Positions 36,612-47,607 of a DNA stretch of 64,000 nucleotides are shown in pieces (positions within the stretch are counted from its first letter, which is position 1; each line of letters starts with the position of its first letter). The notes under the pieces are model-generated. The model searched no databases. It saw nothing but the letters and a program-made list of their open reading frames with translations, and was not told the DNA's origin. Location: positions 124,001-188,000 of the forward strand of contig NZ_CANNCF010000001.1 in assembly GCF_947503045.1 (NCBI RefSeq), given 5' to 3'. This stretch comes from an uncultured Tateyamaria sp. Its GTDB lineage: Bacteria; Pseudomonadota; Alphaproteobacteria; Rhodobacterales; Rhodobacteraceae. The position numbers and the translations under genes were made by a program.

Positions 36612-37433
36612 TCAAAACGTGGGATGAAACTTGCCCGTGGGCGAGGGGGTAAAGATTTCGACCCCACTTTCCGTCACACCAACCGAGTGCTCGAATTGCG
36701 CCGACAGGGACTTGTCCCTCGTCACGGCAGTCCAGTCATCGGCCAGTGTCTTGGTCTCGGGGCGACCCAGATTCACCATCGGCTCGATGGTAAAGATCAT
36801 GCCCGGTTGCAGCACGGCCCCGGTGCCGGGACGGCCATAATGCAGCACATTGGGCGGCGCGTGAAACACACGGCCCAGCCCGTGCCCGCAGAAATCGCGC
36901 ACCACGGACATGCGGTGGCTTTCCACGAAACCCTGAATGGCGTGGCCGATGTCACCAAAGGTGTTGCCGGGTTTGGCTGCCTCGATGCCCAGCATCAGCG
37001 CGTCATGGGTGACCTGAATCAGACGCTCGGCCTTGCGGGGCAGTTTGCCAGCCACATACATCCGGCTTGTATCGCCAAACCAGCCATCGACGATCACGGT
37101 CACGTCGATATTGAGGATATCCCCATCCTTCAGCACCTTGTCCCCGGGAATCCCGTGGCACACCACGTGGTTGACCGAAATACAGCTCGCGTGCTTGTAA
37201 CCCTTGTAGCCAATGGTGGCCGATTTCGCGCCCGCATCATCGACCATTTCGGTGATCACGCGGTCGATCTCTCCCGTTGTCTGGCCCGGAAAGACCAGCG
37301 GCGCCATGGCGTCCAATATCTCGGCTGCAAGCTTGCCAGCTGCGCGCATCCCGGCAAAGTCGGCGTCGTTGTAGATGCGGATCCCGTCCTTGGTCAGACG
37401 GGCGCGGCTTTCGTGTTTCACGCTGTGCTCCAT
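36612..37433 (-). CDS. map: Methionine aminopeptidase, type I
   Basis: The 273-residue metalloenzyme removes N-terminal methionine from nascent proteins. The five metal ligands are visible: the two Asp residues in DILNIDVTVIVDGWFGDTS, His in GHGLGRVFHAPPN, Glu in TIEPMV and Glu in FEHSVGVTESG. The ATG at 37433 opens MEHSVKHESRARL with an AGGG-type site; the frame is open further upstream into the sfsA region, but that part is not homologous. It is downstream of sfsA on the same strand, likely co-transcribed. Confidence 0.96.
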   Translation of the reverse strand: MEHSVKHESRARLTKDGIRIYNDADFAGMRAAGKLAAEILDAMAPLVFPGQTTGEIDRVITEMVDDAGAKSATIGYKGYKHASCISVNHVVCHGIPGDKVLKDGDILNIDVTVIVDGWFGDTSRMYVAGKLPRKAERLIQVTHDALMLGIEAAKPGNTFGDIGHAIQGFVESHRMSVVRDFCGHGLGRVFHAPPNVLHYGRPGTGAVLQPGMIFTIEPMVNLGRPETKTLADDWTAVTRDKSLSAQFEHSVGVTESGVEIFTPSPTGKFHPTF

Positions 37434-37488
37434 TGGCGGCCCTTCGCCTGCGATCATACTGCAGTGCGGCGTGAAGGGCCAGTGGGTG

Positions 37489-38193
37489 TCAGATGTGGAT
37501 CGCGATGGGGTGACCCACCGTGACGGCTTTGGGCGTGATGTAGGTGCCCAGACACATCGTTTCCACCCCTGCGCGCGTTGCGGCCTGATATGCGGCGGCA
37601 TAGGCAGGATCAATGTCACCCGCCAAAGTGAAGCGGTCGCAATCCGTGCGCTGCACCAGATAGAGCATGACGGCCCGGTGCCCCAGCCCCACCATCTTTG
37701 CCAATTCACCCAGATGTTTCGCGCCGCGCGCCGTGACGGAATCCGGAAACTCGGCCAGCCCCGCCGCGCGGCTCAGCGTCACTGATTTCACCTCGACATA
37801 AGCGTCGGGCAGGCCCTCCCCTTGCAACAGGAAATCGATGCGGCTGTTTTCGCCGTATTTCTGTTCGGGCCGCACGGTGGTGTATCCGTCAAAGCCCGGC
37901 ACCTCACCCACCTCGAACGCCGCACGCAGCGCGCGGTTCGGCACCGAGGTATCCACCCCCGTGAAATGCCCGTCCCCATGCTCGACCAGCCGCCAGCCAA
38001 ATTTCAGCTTTTTCTTCGGATCGTCATTGGGCTCCAGCCAGATGCGCGCACCCGGTTCCGCCAGCCCCATCATCGAGCCGGGATTGGCGCAATGGGCCAC
38101 CACTTCGCGCCCATCCGCCAGCCGACAATCGGCCAGAAAGCGTTTATAGCGGCGGATCAGCTCGGCAGGGACAAGTTCGGTTTGAAAGCGCAT
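37489..38193 (-). CDS. sfsA: DNA/RNA nuclease SfsA
   Basis: The 234-residue protein matches SfsA, a DNA-binding and nuclease-like protein first linked to maltose gene expression. Signatures are LVPAELIRRYKRFLADC, CANPGSMMGL, NSRIDFLLQ and YVEVKSVTL, the last two being the PD-(D/E)xK-type catalytic strand. ATG 38193 begins MRFQTELVP. It precedes map by 55 bp on the same strand and is divergent from the cinA-like gene. Confidence 0.95.
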   Translation of the reverse strand: MRFQTELVPAELIRRYKRFLADCRLADGREVVAHCANPGSMMGLAEPGARIWLEPNDDPKKKLKFGWRLVEHGDGHFTGVDTSVPNRALRAAFEVGEVPGFDGYTTVRPEQKYGENSRIDFLLQGEGLPDAYVEVKSVTLSRAAGLAEFPDSVTARGAKHLGELAKMVGLGHRAVMLYLVQRTDCDRFTLAGDIDPAYAAAYQAATRAGVETMCLGTYITPKAVTVGHPIAIHI

Positions 38194-38241
38194 GAGCGCA
38201 GCCCTATACCGTGACAGGTTCATGCTCAAGGAGGCCCCGAC

Positions 38242-38964
38242 ATGCCCAATCCCACCGCAGCCATGCTGGTGATCGGCGACGAAATCCTGTCCGGGCGGAC
38301 GCGCGACGCCAACATGCACCACCTTGCAGGCGAACTGACCCGCGCAGGCATCACCCTGGCCGAAGTGCGCATCGTCAGCGACGAGCCACAGGCGATCATC
38401 GGTGCCGTGCAGGCGCTGTCGGCCGCCCACGACACCCTCTTCACCTCCGGCGGCATCGGGCCCACCCATGACGACATCACCGCCGACTGCATCGCGGCGG
38501 CCTTCGGCACCCATATCGACGTGCGCGAGGATGCGCGGGCGCTGCTGGCCGCGCATTACGCCAAGACCGGCAGCGACCTCAACGCAGCGCGCCTGCGCAT
38601 GGCACGCATCCCCGACGGCGCCACCCTGATCGACAACCCGGTCTCGGTGGCACCGGGCTTTACCTTGCGCAACGTCCACGTCATGGCCGGCGTGCCTGCC
38701 GTCTTTCAGGCGATGGTCGCCACCGTCCTGGCCACGCTGACAGGGGGCGACCCGCTGGTCTCCAAAACCCTGCGGATCGAGCGGGGCGAGGGGGACATCG
38801 CAGGCCCTCTGGGCGAACTGGCGGCCACCTATCCGGACCTCTCCATCGGCTCCTACCCGTTCCAGAAGGACGGCAAGTTCGGGGCCAACATCGTGATCCG
38901 GGGCACGGACGGCGCCATGGTGGACACAGCCCTCGCCGCCCTTGAAACCCGGTTCCCCGGATGA
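38242..38964 (+). CDS. CinA-type molybdopterin-binding-domain protein
   Basis: The 240-residue protein contains only the MoCF/MoaB-like domain of CinA (GDEILSGRTRDANMHHLA near residues 11-28, TSGGIGPTHDDITA near 72-85). It lacks the C-terminal amidase domain of full CinA, so it is a short form seen in many alphaproteobacteria. The activity is not defined for the short form. A strong AAGGAGG lies before the ATG. It opens a four-gene operon in which each start overlaps the preceding stop by 4 nt. Confidence 0.9.
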   Translation: MPNPTAAMLVIGDEILSGRTRDANMHHLAGELTRAGITLAEVRIVSDEPQAIIGAVQALSAAHDTLFTSGGIGPTHDDITADCIAAAFGTHIDVREDARALLAAHYAKTGSDLNAARLRMARIPDGATLIDNPVSVAPGFTLRNVHVMAGVPAVFQAMVATVLATLTGGDPLVSKTLRIERGEGDIAGPLGELAATYPDLSIGSYPFQKDGKFGANIVIRGTDGAMVDTALAALETRFPG

Positions 38965-39695
38965 TCAAGGCGCAGGCCCTTTACGACGCGATTGACGGCA
39001 CGTGGCCTGCGGCAACGCTGTCGCATGCGGGGCCCTGGACCATCCGCGACGGGCAGGGGGGCGGCAAACGGGTCAGCGCGGCAACCGCCAACCAACCAAC
39101 ACAAGACAGCGATATCCCGATGGCCGAGGCCGCGATGCGCGCACTGGGACAAGACCCGCTTTTCATGCTGCGCCAAGGCGAAACCAGGCTGGACGCACAA
39201 CTCGCGGCGCGGGGCTATGACATCGTCGACCCGACCAACGGCTACGTGACCCCGGTCGAAACGCTCACCGACATCCCCATCCCCCGCGTCACCGCCTTCG
39301 CCATCTGGGAACCCCTCGCGATCATGGCAGAGATCTGGGCCAAAGGCGGCATCGGTCCCGCCCGGCTGGCGGTCATGGCGCGGGCACAGACCAAAACGGC
39401 GATCCTCGCGCGGTGGAACGAAAAACCCGCCGGGGCCGGTTATGTGGCAATCCACAACGGCCTCGCCATGGTCCACGCGGTCGAAGTGCTGGAACACCAG
39501 CGCCGACAAGGCGTTGCACAATGGATCATGCGGCGCGCGGCCTTCTGGGCGCGGGACAACGGTGCTGAACATCTGGCCCTTCTGACCACCGCCGACAACA
39601 TCGCGGCCAATGCGCTCTATCAACGGCTGGGTTTTGCCAGCATTGGTGGCTATCATTACCGCAAGCTTGCCAAACAGGACACCAGCGCCCCATGA
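38961..39695 (+). CDS. GNAT-family N-acetyltransferase
   Basis: The 244-residue protein ends with a GNAT acetyl-CoA-binding core: VEVLEHQRRQGVAQWIMRR (the Q/RxxGxG/A-type loop), then NIAANALYQRLGFA. The N-terminal 120 residues form a second, degenerate domain, common in this group. The acceptor is unknown. It overlaps the cinA-like gene and the next gene by 4 nt each. Confidence 0.87.
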   Translation: MIKAQALYDAIDGTWPAATLSHAGPWTIRDGQGGGKRVSAATANQPTQDSDIPMAEAAMRALGQDPLFMLRQGETRLDAQLAARGYDIVDPTNGYVTPVETLTDIPIPRVTAFAIWEPLAIMAEIWAKGGIGPARLAVMARAQTKTAILARWNEKPAGAGYVAIHNGLAMVHAVEVLEHQRRQGVAQWIMRRAAFWARDNGAEHLALLTTADNIAANALYQRLGFASIGGYHYRKLAKQDTSAP

Positions 39696-40264
39696 GCGAC
39701 CAGCCCACTGCCCTCGATCTGCCCATGGTCGATCCACTGCCTGCTCAGACGCAAAAATACTTTGATATCTGTCAGGAAAAACTGGGCATGGTGCCCAATG
39801 TGCTCAAGGCGCACGCCTTTGACATCGACAAACTCAATGCCTTCACCACGCTCTACAATGACCTGATGCTGGCTGACAGCGGACTGACCAAGCTCGAACG
39901 CGAGATGGTCGGCGTTGTGGTCAGCGCCACCAACCGCTGCTTTTACTGCCTGACCGCGCACGGGGCGGCGGTGCGGCAGCTCTCCGGCAACCCGGCCTTG
40001 GGCGAGGCGTTGGTGATGAATTGGCGCGTGGCCGAGGTGACGGAGCGGCAACGGGCGATGCTGCACTTCGCCGAAAAACTCACCCTCGCCTCCGCCCAGA
40101 TCGAGGAGGGCGACCGCGAGGCCTTGCGCGGCCACGGCCTCAGTGATCGCGACATCTGGGACCTGATCAACGTGGCGGCCTTTTTCAACATGTCCAACCG
40201 GGTGGCGAGTGCGACAGCGATGCAGCCGAACCCGGACTATCACGCGCAGGCCCGCGAGGGATGA
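39692..40264 (+). CDS. Peroxidase-related AhpD-like protein
   Basis: The 190-residue protein belongs to the uncharacterised peroxidase-related branch of the carboxymuconolactone decarboxylase fold. It has LTKLEREMVGVVVSATNRC and the Cys-x-x-Cys motif RCFYCLTAHGAAVR (about residues 86-99), followed by NVAAFFNMSNRVAS. A thiol-based antioxidant role is likely from family knowledge. It overlaps both neighbours by 4 nt, within the cinA-like operon. Confidence 0.88.
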   Translation: MSDQPTALDLPMVDPLPAQTQKYFDICQEKLGMVPNVLKAHAFDIDKLNAFTTLYNDLMLADSGLTKLEREMVGVVVSATNRCFYCLTAHGAAVRQLSGNPALGEALVMNWRVAEVTERQRAMLHFAEKLTLASAQIEEGDREALRGHGLSDRDIWDLINVAAFFNMSNRVASATAMQPNPDYHAQAREG

Positions 40265-41193
40265 CGCAGGCGGGGCGCTGTCTGGCGATATTTCTGTTTT
40301 GCATGGCCGGGCCGCTGGCGGCGCTTGAATTGGCCTTACCACCCAACGCACAGGCAACAGCGTCGCGCGACCGGGCACTGGCGCAAGAGGCGGTGCCCGA
40401 CGGCCCTTACGTCGATGGCAACCTGTCCACGCGCCTGTTCGAGGGGCCGATCACCCACCGCGCCTATCGCATCCCGTCCTCTGGCCTCACGCCGCTGCAA
40501 ATCCTTGCGCCACTACGCGCGCAACTGGACGATGCGGGCTATAAGGTGCTGCTTGATTGCGACGATGATCGTTGCGGCGGCTTCGATTTTCGCTTTGCGA
40601 TCAATGTGCTGCCCGCGCCCAATATGTATGTGAACATCCGCGACTACCATTTCCTGAGCGCCGAAACGCCCGATGGCAAAACGGCCGTGGCCCTGCTGGC
40701 CAGCGCCGCCGCCGGGTCAGGATATCTGCAGGTGATACAGGTGGGCACAGCCCAAGTGGTGGTGCCGGATGTGGCGCCAAGCGCCCCGGTCGCAGCACCA
40801 TCCCCGCCCACCGGTGATCTGGCCGCGCGGCTGCTGCGCGACGGTCACGCCGTGCTGCAAACGCTGGATTTTGCGGTGGGGTCCACAGCGCTCAGCAGCA
40901 GTCAAAGCCCGGAACTGGCCGCGATTGCCGCCATCATGCAGGACCGCCCGGCCCTGCGGATCGCAGTGGTCGGGCACACCGACACGGTCGGCGCGCTCGA
41001 GGCCAACATCGCCGTGTCCCGCGCCCGCGCGGCCTCGGTGCGCACGGCGCTGATCAACGGCTACGACGTCGCGCCCGACAGGATCGAAGCGGGCGGTATG
41101 GGCTACCTCGCCCCCATCGCCTCGAACCTCAGCCGCGAGGGGCGCGAAGCCAACCGCCGGGTCGAGGTTGTCGTCATCGGCGAGGACGGATAG
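40261..41193 (+). CDS. OmpA-family protein with N-terminal extension domain
   Basis: The 310-residue exported protein has a signal peptide (about residues 1-22), a middle domain with two close cysteines (LLDCDDDRCGG) that resembles DUF4892-type domains of OmpA-associated proteins, and a C-terminal OmpA peptidoglycan-binding domain from about residue 190 (VVGHTDTVGALEANIAVSRA, then NRRVEVVV). It probably sits at the outer membrane or periplasm and contacts peptidoglycan. It is the last gene of the overlapping operon. Confidence 0.88.
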   Translation: MTQAGRCLAIFLFCMAGPLAALELALPPNAQATASRDRALAQEAVPDGPYVDGNLSTRLFEGPITHRAYRIPSSGLTPLQILAPLRAQLDDAGYKVLLDCDDDRCGGFDFRFAINVLPAPNMYVNIRDYHFLSAETPDGKTAVALLASAAAGSGYLQVIQVGTAQVVVPDVAPSAPVAAPSPPTGDLAARLLRDGHAVLQTLDFAVGSTALSSSQSPELAAIAAIMQDRPALRIAVVGHTDTVGALEANIAVSRARAASVRTALINGYDVAPDRIEAGGMGYLAPIASNLSREGREANRRVEVVVIGEDG

Positions 41194-41307
41194 GCGCACG
41201 GGTCCGCGCCTGCGCTGACAGCTGCTCCGGGCGGTGTTAGCATTGGGCGCAGGAAGGGCCAAAACTGTCACGATACTGGCCCTCACGGACATTGGGAGCG
41301 CACCGAC

Positions 41308-41829
41308 ATGACGGGATTTTCCGGACTTTCCAAAACAAGCAGCCTTTCGGACGTCTTGCAGCGCTTTCCGCGCCATTCGGAACGGTTGCTGCGCCTGTTG
41401 GATGTCATCATGTGCGACGACGGCGCGCTGGGCCGGGGCGAGCGCGAGGCCATCGCCGCCTTCGTGTCGCAGCAAACCACGACGCCTTATTGCGTGATCT
41501 ATCACACCGTCTTTTCTGAGGCGTTTTCCGGCCCGATCGCGGCAACAAACGAGTCGATCCGGCCGCTCCTGACCTATGCCGGGGCCGTGCTTGGCCCGGA
41601 CAGGGATCGCATCAGCGCGGCGTTTGATGCGGCCCGACATGCGGGCTGGAGCGAGGATGCGCTTCACGAGGTGGTTGAAGTGTGCGGCCTTTTTTCCTTG
41701 ATCAACACGATTGTGCGCGCCGCCGGGATCGACCCGCCCAAGGCGATCTCGCCACAACCCACCGCGGACGGGCTGGCCCGGGCCTATGCCGCCATGGCGG
41801 ACGCGATCCCAACCCAAGACACGACGTGA
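41308..41829 (+). CDS. AhpD-like helical protein with single active-site-type cysteine
   Basis: The 173-residue protein resembles the carboxymuconolactone decarboxylase fold (ERLLRLLDVIMCDDGALGRGEREAIAAF, split by eye). In place of Cys-x-x-Cys it has TPYCVIYHTVF, keeping one Cys and the His spacing, and later VVEVCGLFSLINT. The missing first Cys means a normal disulfide exchange role is doubtful. GGGAG precedes the ATG. It is monocistronic, separated from the OmpA gene by 114 bp. Confidence 0.72.
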   Translation: MTGFSGLSKTSSLSDVLQRFPRHSERLLRLLDVIMCDDGALGRGEREAIAAFVSQQTTTPYCVIYHTVFSEAFSGPIAATNESIRPLLTYAGAVLGPDRDRISAAFDAARHAGWSEDALHEVVEVCGLFSLINTIVRAAGIDPPKAISPQPTADGLARAYAAMADAIPTQDTT

Positions 41830-41936
41830 ATTGGGGGGCTGGTCGTTCTGTCCGGCACAGGCAGAGGGACGCCCGCTGGTCCTTGGACCCATTGAAAAAG
41901 TCCGGGCAAAACCGCGCCCTGAGCCTGCGCGATTTG

Positions 41937-42008
41937 TGAACAGGTCGTTAATTCGCCTCTGTAAGCTATTGAAATTGTTGGGGTGGCGATGTGTCCCAGC
42001 GTGGGACA
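41937..42008 (+). repeat. 72-nt dispersed element, copy 2
   Basis: The copy begins TGAAC, carries TTAATTCGCCTCTGTAAG and TTGAAAT, has the 16-nt spacer and ends with TGTCCCAGCGTGGGACA at 41992-42008. It lies in the convergent gap after the AhpD-like gene and next to the LysR-gene terminator. No larger repeat unit is evident upstream of it. Confidence 0.85.
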
Positions 42009-42011
42009 CCA

Positions 42012-42044
42012 TAAAAAATGCCCCGATGTTTGCACACCGGGGCA
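42012..42044 (-). terminator. Rho-independent terminator of the LysR gene
   Basis: The stem TGCCCCG/CGGGGCA (42019-42025 and 42038-42044) with a 12-nt loop is followed in the minus direction by U-rich sequence (A6 at 42013-42018 on the plus strand). It lies 33 nt beyond the LysR stop codon. Confidence 0.85.
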
Positions 42045-42076
42045 GGTAACCGACTGATCGGTCTGGGGAGAAATCG

Positions 42077-42982
42077 TTACCAGTCCGCCGGACCCTTATC
42101 GGCGAAAGTGTGAACTAGAAAATCGATGAATGCGCGGACCTTGGGCTGGGTAAACCGGCCCGGAGGATAGACGGCATAGATGCCCTGGGTTTCCATTGGC
42201 AGATCAGGGATCGCGTCCACAACCAGCCCTTTTTCCATGGCGTCCGCATAAAGAAAGCTGGGCAGGTAAGCGATGCCAAGCCCCGAGATGGCGGCATTCA
42301 GCAGGGATTGCCCGTCATTGACACTCAGCCAGCCCGCGGTGCGGACCTGACGTTTTTCGCCCGAGGGTGCGGTCAGCTTCCACATATTGCCCGAAGACTG
42401 GTTGGAATAATGCAAGAGCTTGTGTTCGTTCAGATCGTCGATCTTTTCCGGTCGACCATACTGTTCGAAATATTTCGGTGCGGCGATCATCCGCTTGGTG
42501 GTTTCGGTCAGCTTGCGGGCGCGCAGAGTGCTGTCTTCCAGCTCGCCGATGCGCACGGCCATGTCAAAGCCTTCAGAGATCAGCTCTACATAGCGGTTGT
42601 TGAGGACCATATTGACGGTGATGTCGGGAAAGTCGGCGAGGAATTCAGAAAGGCAAGGAGACAGGTGATTGACGCCGAAATCCGTCGCAACCGAGATGCG
42701 CAGCAGTCCGGACGGGGCCGATTGCATGGAAGTGACCAGCGAATCCGCTTCGCCTGCGTCGTTCAGAACGCGGCGGGCCCGGTCGTAATAGGCCAGGCCA
42801 ATTTCCGTGGGCGACACCCGGCGCGTCGTGCGATTGAGTAGACGCGCACCCAGACGGGCCTCAAGCGACGATACGTGTTTCGAGACGGCGGATTTTGAAA
42901 TCCCCATCTTCTTGGCGGCGTCCGTAAACCCGCCCTGGTCCACGACCATCGCGAATGCTTCCATCTCGGTGAGGCGGTCCAT
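42077..42982 (-). CDS. LysR-family transcriptional regulator
   Basis: The 301-residue regulator has an N-terminal winged helix (MDRLTEMEAFAMVVDQGGFT, then AAKKMGISKSAVSKHVSSLE) and a periplasmic-binding-like effector domain from about residue 90 (GLLRISVATDFGVNHL). ATG 42982 follows AAAGGGA; the upstream GTG-type alternative lacks support. The nearest divergent or co-directional target is not obvious: upstream lies the anti-sigma gene, also on the minus strand. Effector and target are unknown. Confidence 0.93.
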   Translation of the reverse strand: MDRLTEMEAFAMVVDQGGFTDAAKKMGISKSAVSKHVSSLEARLGARLLNRTTRRVSPTEIGLAYYDRARRVLNDAGEADSLVTSMQSAPSGLLRISVATDFGVNHLSPCLSEFLADFPDITVNMVLNNRYVELISEGFDMAVRIGELEDSTLRARKLTETTKRMIAAPKYFEQYGRPEKIDDLNEHKLLHYSNQSSGNMWKLTAPSGEKRQVRTAGWLSVNDGQSLLNAAISGLGIAYLPSFLYADAMEKGLVVDAIPDLPMETQGIYAVYPPGRFTQPKVRAFIDFLVHTFADKGPADW

Positions 42983-43112
42983 GCCCGTCCCTTTCTGCTC
43001 TTTGCTTCGAGGAACAGGTATCGTGCCCAATCAGGGCACAAACAGGGCAGGGATGGGATAATATCGGGGTGATTGTGGAATCGTTCATGGCATGGAAACG
43101 ACCAAATCGGGC

Positions 43113-43886
43113 TCAGATGGCGATATCCTGCGACCATTCCTGGAACGTCTGGGCCTCGCGTTCCAGTGGCTCACCCTCTTGTCCGCCAATCAGAAGAAAG
43201 CCGTAGCCCGGCGTATTCCAGCGTGCCACATCCAGCCCTTCGGCCGATCCCATGTTCAGCCCTTTTGAGTCCGGACCAGCAGGGATGATGCACAGGGCCA
43301 CGGGCGTGCCGTCCTCGCGCAGATAAGAAATCTGCACCAGCGGCTTGCCGTTAAAGCCAAGCAGTTGCGCCCGTTTGAAGGTCAGCCCCTCGGCCTGTGG
43401 CAGGTTGGCGAGATCAATGCCGATGCTTTCGGACACAGATGCCAATTGCAGGGCGGCCTCTTGCTGGCTTGGGTTGACGTCCGTCAGCGTGGCCGTCGTG
43501 TATAGCGTCTGATAGCTGGCCACAAAGCTGACCCAGCCGCGCGGCGCCGGTTCGGGGGTTCCAAAGCCGGTAAAGAGCGCAACAGCGAGACCGGCGGCAA
43601 GGCCGGTGCCGAAGGTACCAAAACCCCAGGCCCAGCTGAGCCGCGCATTGGTATTGGCCGGTTCGGGCATCGCAGGGGGGAGTGCGGGCATCGGCGGGGC
43701 GTTGGCAAGCAATTCTTCGAACGCGCCGGCAATCGCGGCCATAGGGATTTCCAGCCCGGCCATGCGGTCGGCCAGCGCCTCGTCCGTTTCCAATGCCGCA
43801 GAAATCTCCGCCTCAAGCGACGCATCCGCCTCGCCATCGAGGAAGGCGGTGAGTTCTTCGTCGCTGAAATCGCGCACGGTACTCAT
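43113..43886 (-). CDS. Anti-sigma factor, membrane type, without zinc motif
   Basis: The 257-residue protein begins with an anti-sigma-like helical region (MSTVRDFSDEELTAFLDGEA), has one transmembrane segment at about residues 95-113 (FGTFGTGLAAGLAVALFTGF) and a periplasmic domain. The HxxxCxxC zinc signature of many anti-sigma factors is absent. Its start overlaps the ECF sigma gene stop by 4 nt, which strongly supports a sigma/anti-sigma pair. It likely holds the sigma factor at the membrane until a periplasmic signal arrives. Confidence 0.85.
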   Translation of the reverse strand: MSTVRDFSDEELTAFLDGEADASLEAEISAALETDEALADRMAGLEIPMAAIAGAFEELLANAPPMPALPPAMPEPANTNARLSWAWGFGTFGTGLAAGLAVALFTGFGTPEPAPRGWVSFVASYQTLYTTATLTDVNPSQQEAALQLASVSESIGIDLANLPQAEGLTFKRAQLLGFNGKPLVQISYLREDGTPVALCIIPAGPDSKGLNMGSAEGLDVARWNTPGYGFLLIGGQEGEPLEREAQTFQEWSQDIAI

Positions 43887-44374
43887 TGCTGGCCTCCCGC
43901 CGGGTCGGCCATCACTGTGTTCAGCTTTTTGCGCGCGCCAGCCAACCGGCTCATCACGGTGCCCACGGGGATCTCCATTATCTCTGCAGCTTCCTTGTAG
44001 CTGAACCCCTCCACATAAACGAGCAGGACGGACTGTCGCTGCGCCTCGGGAAGGGCCTTCACATGAGATAACACCTGTCGGGCTAAAATATTCACTTCGG
44101 TTCCGGGGGCATTGTCAGCGAGGTCAATTTCCTCGACAGGCATCACCCCGGCCCCGGTCCGGACCTTGCGCGATCGCAGTTCGTTCAGCCAGACCCGTTG
44201 GCACATCCGGAACATCCAGCGGTCCAGATGTGTGCCGACTTCGAACTGGTCCGCCTTGTCCAGCGCCCGCAAACAAGTCGTTTGCGCAAGGTCATCCCCC
44301 CAGTCACGCCGACCGGTCAGGGCAACCGCATAACGCCAGAGGCGCGGGTATACCTCACCCATGCCATCGCGCAC
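43883..44374 (-). CDS. ECF-type RNA polymerase sigma factor
   Basis: The 163-residue protein has sigma region 2 (LWRYAVALTGRRDWGDDLAQTTCL onward, read in parts; WMFRMCQRVWLNELRSRK) and region 4 (ALPEAQRQSVLLVYVEGFSY, then EIPVGTVMSRLAGARKKL). GTG 44374 gives the full region 2; ATG 44362 is the next choice and is also acceptable. It is divergent from the DUF4399 gene across 85 bp, which may be its target, and is followed by its presumed anti-sigma factor. Confidence 0.93.
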   Translation of the reverse strand: MRDGMGEVYPRLWRYAVALTGRRDWGDDLAQTTCLRALDKADQFEVGTHLDRWMFRMCQRVWLNELRSRKVRTGAGVMPVEEIDLADNAPGTEVNILARQVLSHVKALPEAQRQSVLLVYVEGFSYKEAAEIMEIPVGTVMSRLAGARKKLNTVMADPAGGQQ

Positions 44375-44459
44375 GACAATTTGAGCAGAAGTTGAAATGA
44401 ATACGATCCCGTTGCGCTAAGTTCTTCAACACACAATCTTTAACTGGAGTAAATGTACA
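44375..44459. promoter_or_regulatory. Divergent promoter region, ECF sigma / DUF4399 genes
   Basis: The 85-bp gap must hold both promoters. ECF sigma factors commonly activate their own operon and neighbours, so a shared motif would be expected. The stretch around 44402-44418 (ATACGATCCCGTTGCGC) is the most structured part, but I could not define a matching pair of motifs on both strands. Confidence 0.35.
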
Positions 44460-44900
44460 ATGAAACCATTTGTGATCACCCTGAGCGCGACTTTGCTAAT
44501 GGCAACGTTCGCCCAGGCGCAGGACACGCCCGCCCCGGCGGACGCGCGCGTCTATTTCGTCAACCTTGCCGACGGCGATACCGTACAATCCCCGGTGACG
44601 GTTGTGTTTGGCCTTGAGAATATGGGCGTGGCCCCTGCTGGCACCGAAAAGGAAAACACAGGCCACCATCACCTGCTATTGAATCGTCCACCCCTTGGAC
44701 AAGGCGAAGAAGGGGCGGAAGAGCTGGAATATGGGCTGCCTGCCGATGACAACCACATCCACTTTGGTGGCGGCCAGACACAGGTGACCATCGATCTGCC
44801 TGCCGGAGAGCATACGATGCAACTGGTCATGGGTGACCTCAATCACGTCCCCCACGCCACGCCCATCACCAGCGACGTGATCACCGTCACTGTGAAATAG
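44460..44900 (+). CDS. DUF4399 exported protein
   Basis: The 146-residue protein has a signal peptide (MKPFVITLSATLLMATFAQA) and the DUF4399 pattern: ARVYFVNLADGDTVQSPVTV, ENTGHHHLLLN, DDNHIHFGGGQTQV and GEHTMQLVMGDLNHVPH. The many histidines (HHH, HIHF, HVPH) suggest metal binding in the periplasm. It is divergent from the ECF sigma gene and may belong to its regulon. The function of the family is not established. Confidence 0.88.
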   Translation: MKPFVITLSATLLMATFAQAQDTPAPADARVYFVNLADGDTVQSPVTVVFGLENMGVAPAGTEKENTGHHHLLLNRPPLGQGEEGAEELEYGLPADDNHIHFGGGQTQVTIDLPAGEHTMQLVMGDLNHVPHATPITSDVITVTVK

Positions 44901-45028
44901 GCAATATAGTGCGTCAGATCCGGTCCAACGAGTCTGGCGCAAAACACACAACAGCATCCGCGCGGCCCATCAGATCAGTATGGGCTGCGCAGTTTTCCCG
45001 CCACCGAAGTTGAAAAACCCGCGCAGGC

Positions 45029-47125
<2,097 letters not shown>

Positions 47126-47142
47126 TCATGGGGACAGGCGAG

Positions 47143-47607
47143 ATGGTAGACGTGAGGCGGATGGGCGCTGGCGAGGCAGAGGCCTTGGGTCGGGTGATGT
47201 GGGACGCGATCCACAACGGGCCCAGCCTGTATACGCAGGCCCAGCGGAACGCGTGGCTGCTCGCCCCTCCGCAAGGCAAGGCGTGGGAGGACAAACTAAC
47301 AGGGCCAGAGGTCTGGGTGGCGCAAGACGGGGCGCTTCTGGTCGGTTTTGTGACGCTCGGCGAAGGTGGCTATGTCGATCTGGCCTTTGTCGCCGCTGAT
47401 GCACAGGGGCAGGGCGTGTTCTCCGCCCTTTTGGCGGTGCTGGAAACCTACGCTCTCGCGCAATCCTGCCCGCGCCTCTGGACCCATGCCAGCCTGATGG
47501 CCGAGGGCGCTTTCGCCGCGCGCGGCTTTCATGTTATCGCCCGTGAAACGGTCGAACGTGCAGGGCAGATGCTGGCACGCGCCAAGATGGAGAAGGTGCT
47601 AACATGA
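47143..47607 (+). CDS. GNAT-family N-acetyltransferase
   Basis: The 154-residue protein has the acetyl-CoA-binding pattern [22 protein letters not shown] (read in parts) and the C-terminal [18 protein letters not shown] typical of small GNAT enzymes. The acceptor is unknown. ATG 47143 was chosen; in-frame ATG 47128 would add five residues. It is divergent from fadH and overlaps rppH by 4 nt, so it is translated together with that RNA-processing enzyme. Confidence 0.87.
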   Translation: MVDVRRMGAGEAEALGRVMWDAIHNGPSLYTQAQRNAWLLAPPQGKAWEDKLTGPEVWVAQDGALLVGFVTLGEGGYVDLAFVAADAQGQGVFSALLAVLETYALAQSCPRLWTHASLMAEGAFAARGFHVIARETVERAGQMLARAKMEKVLT

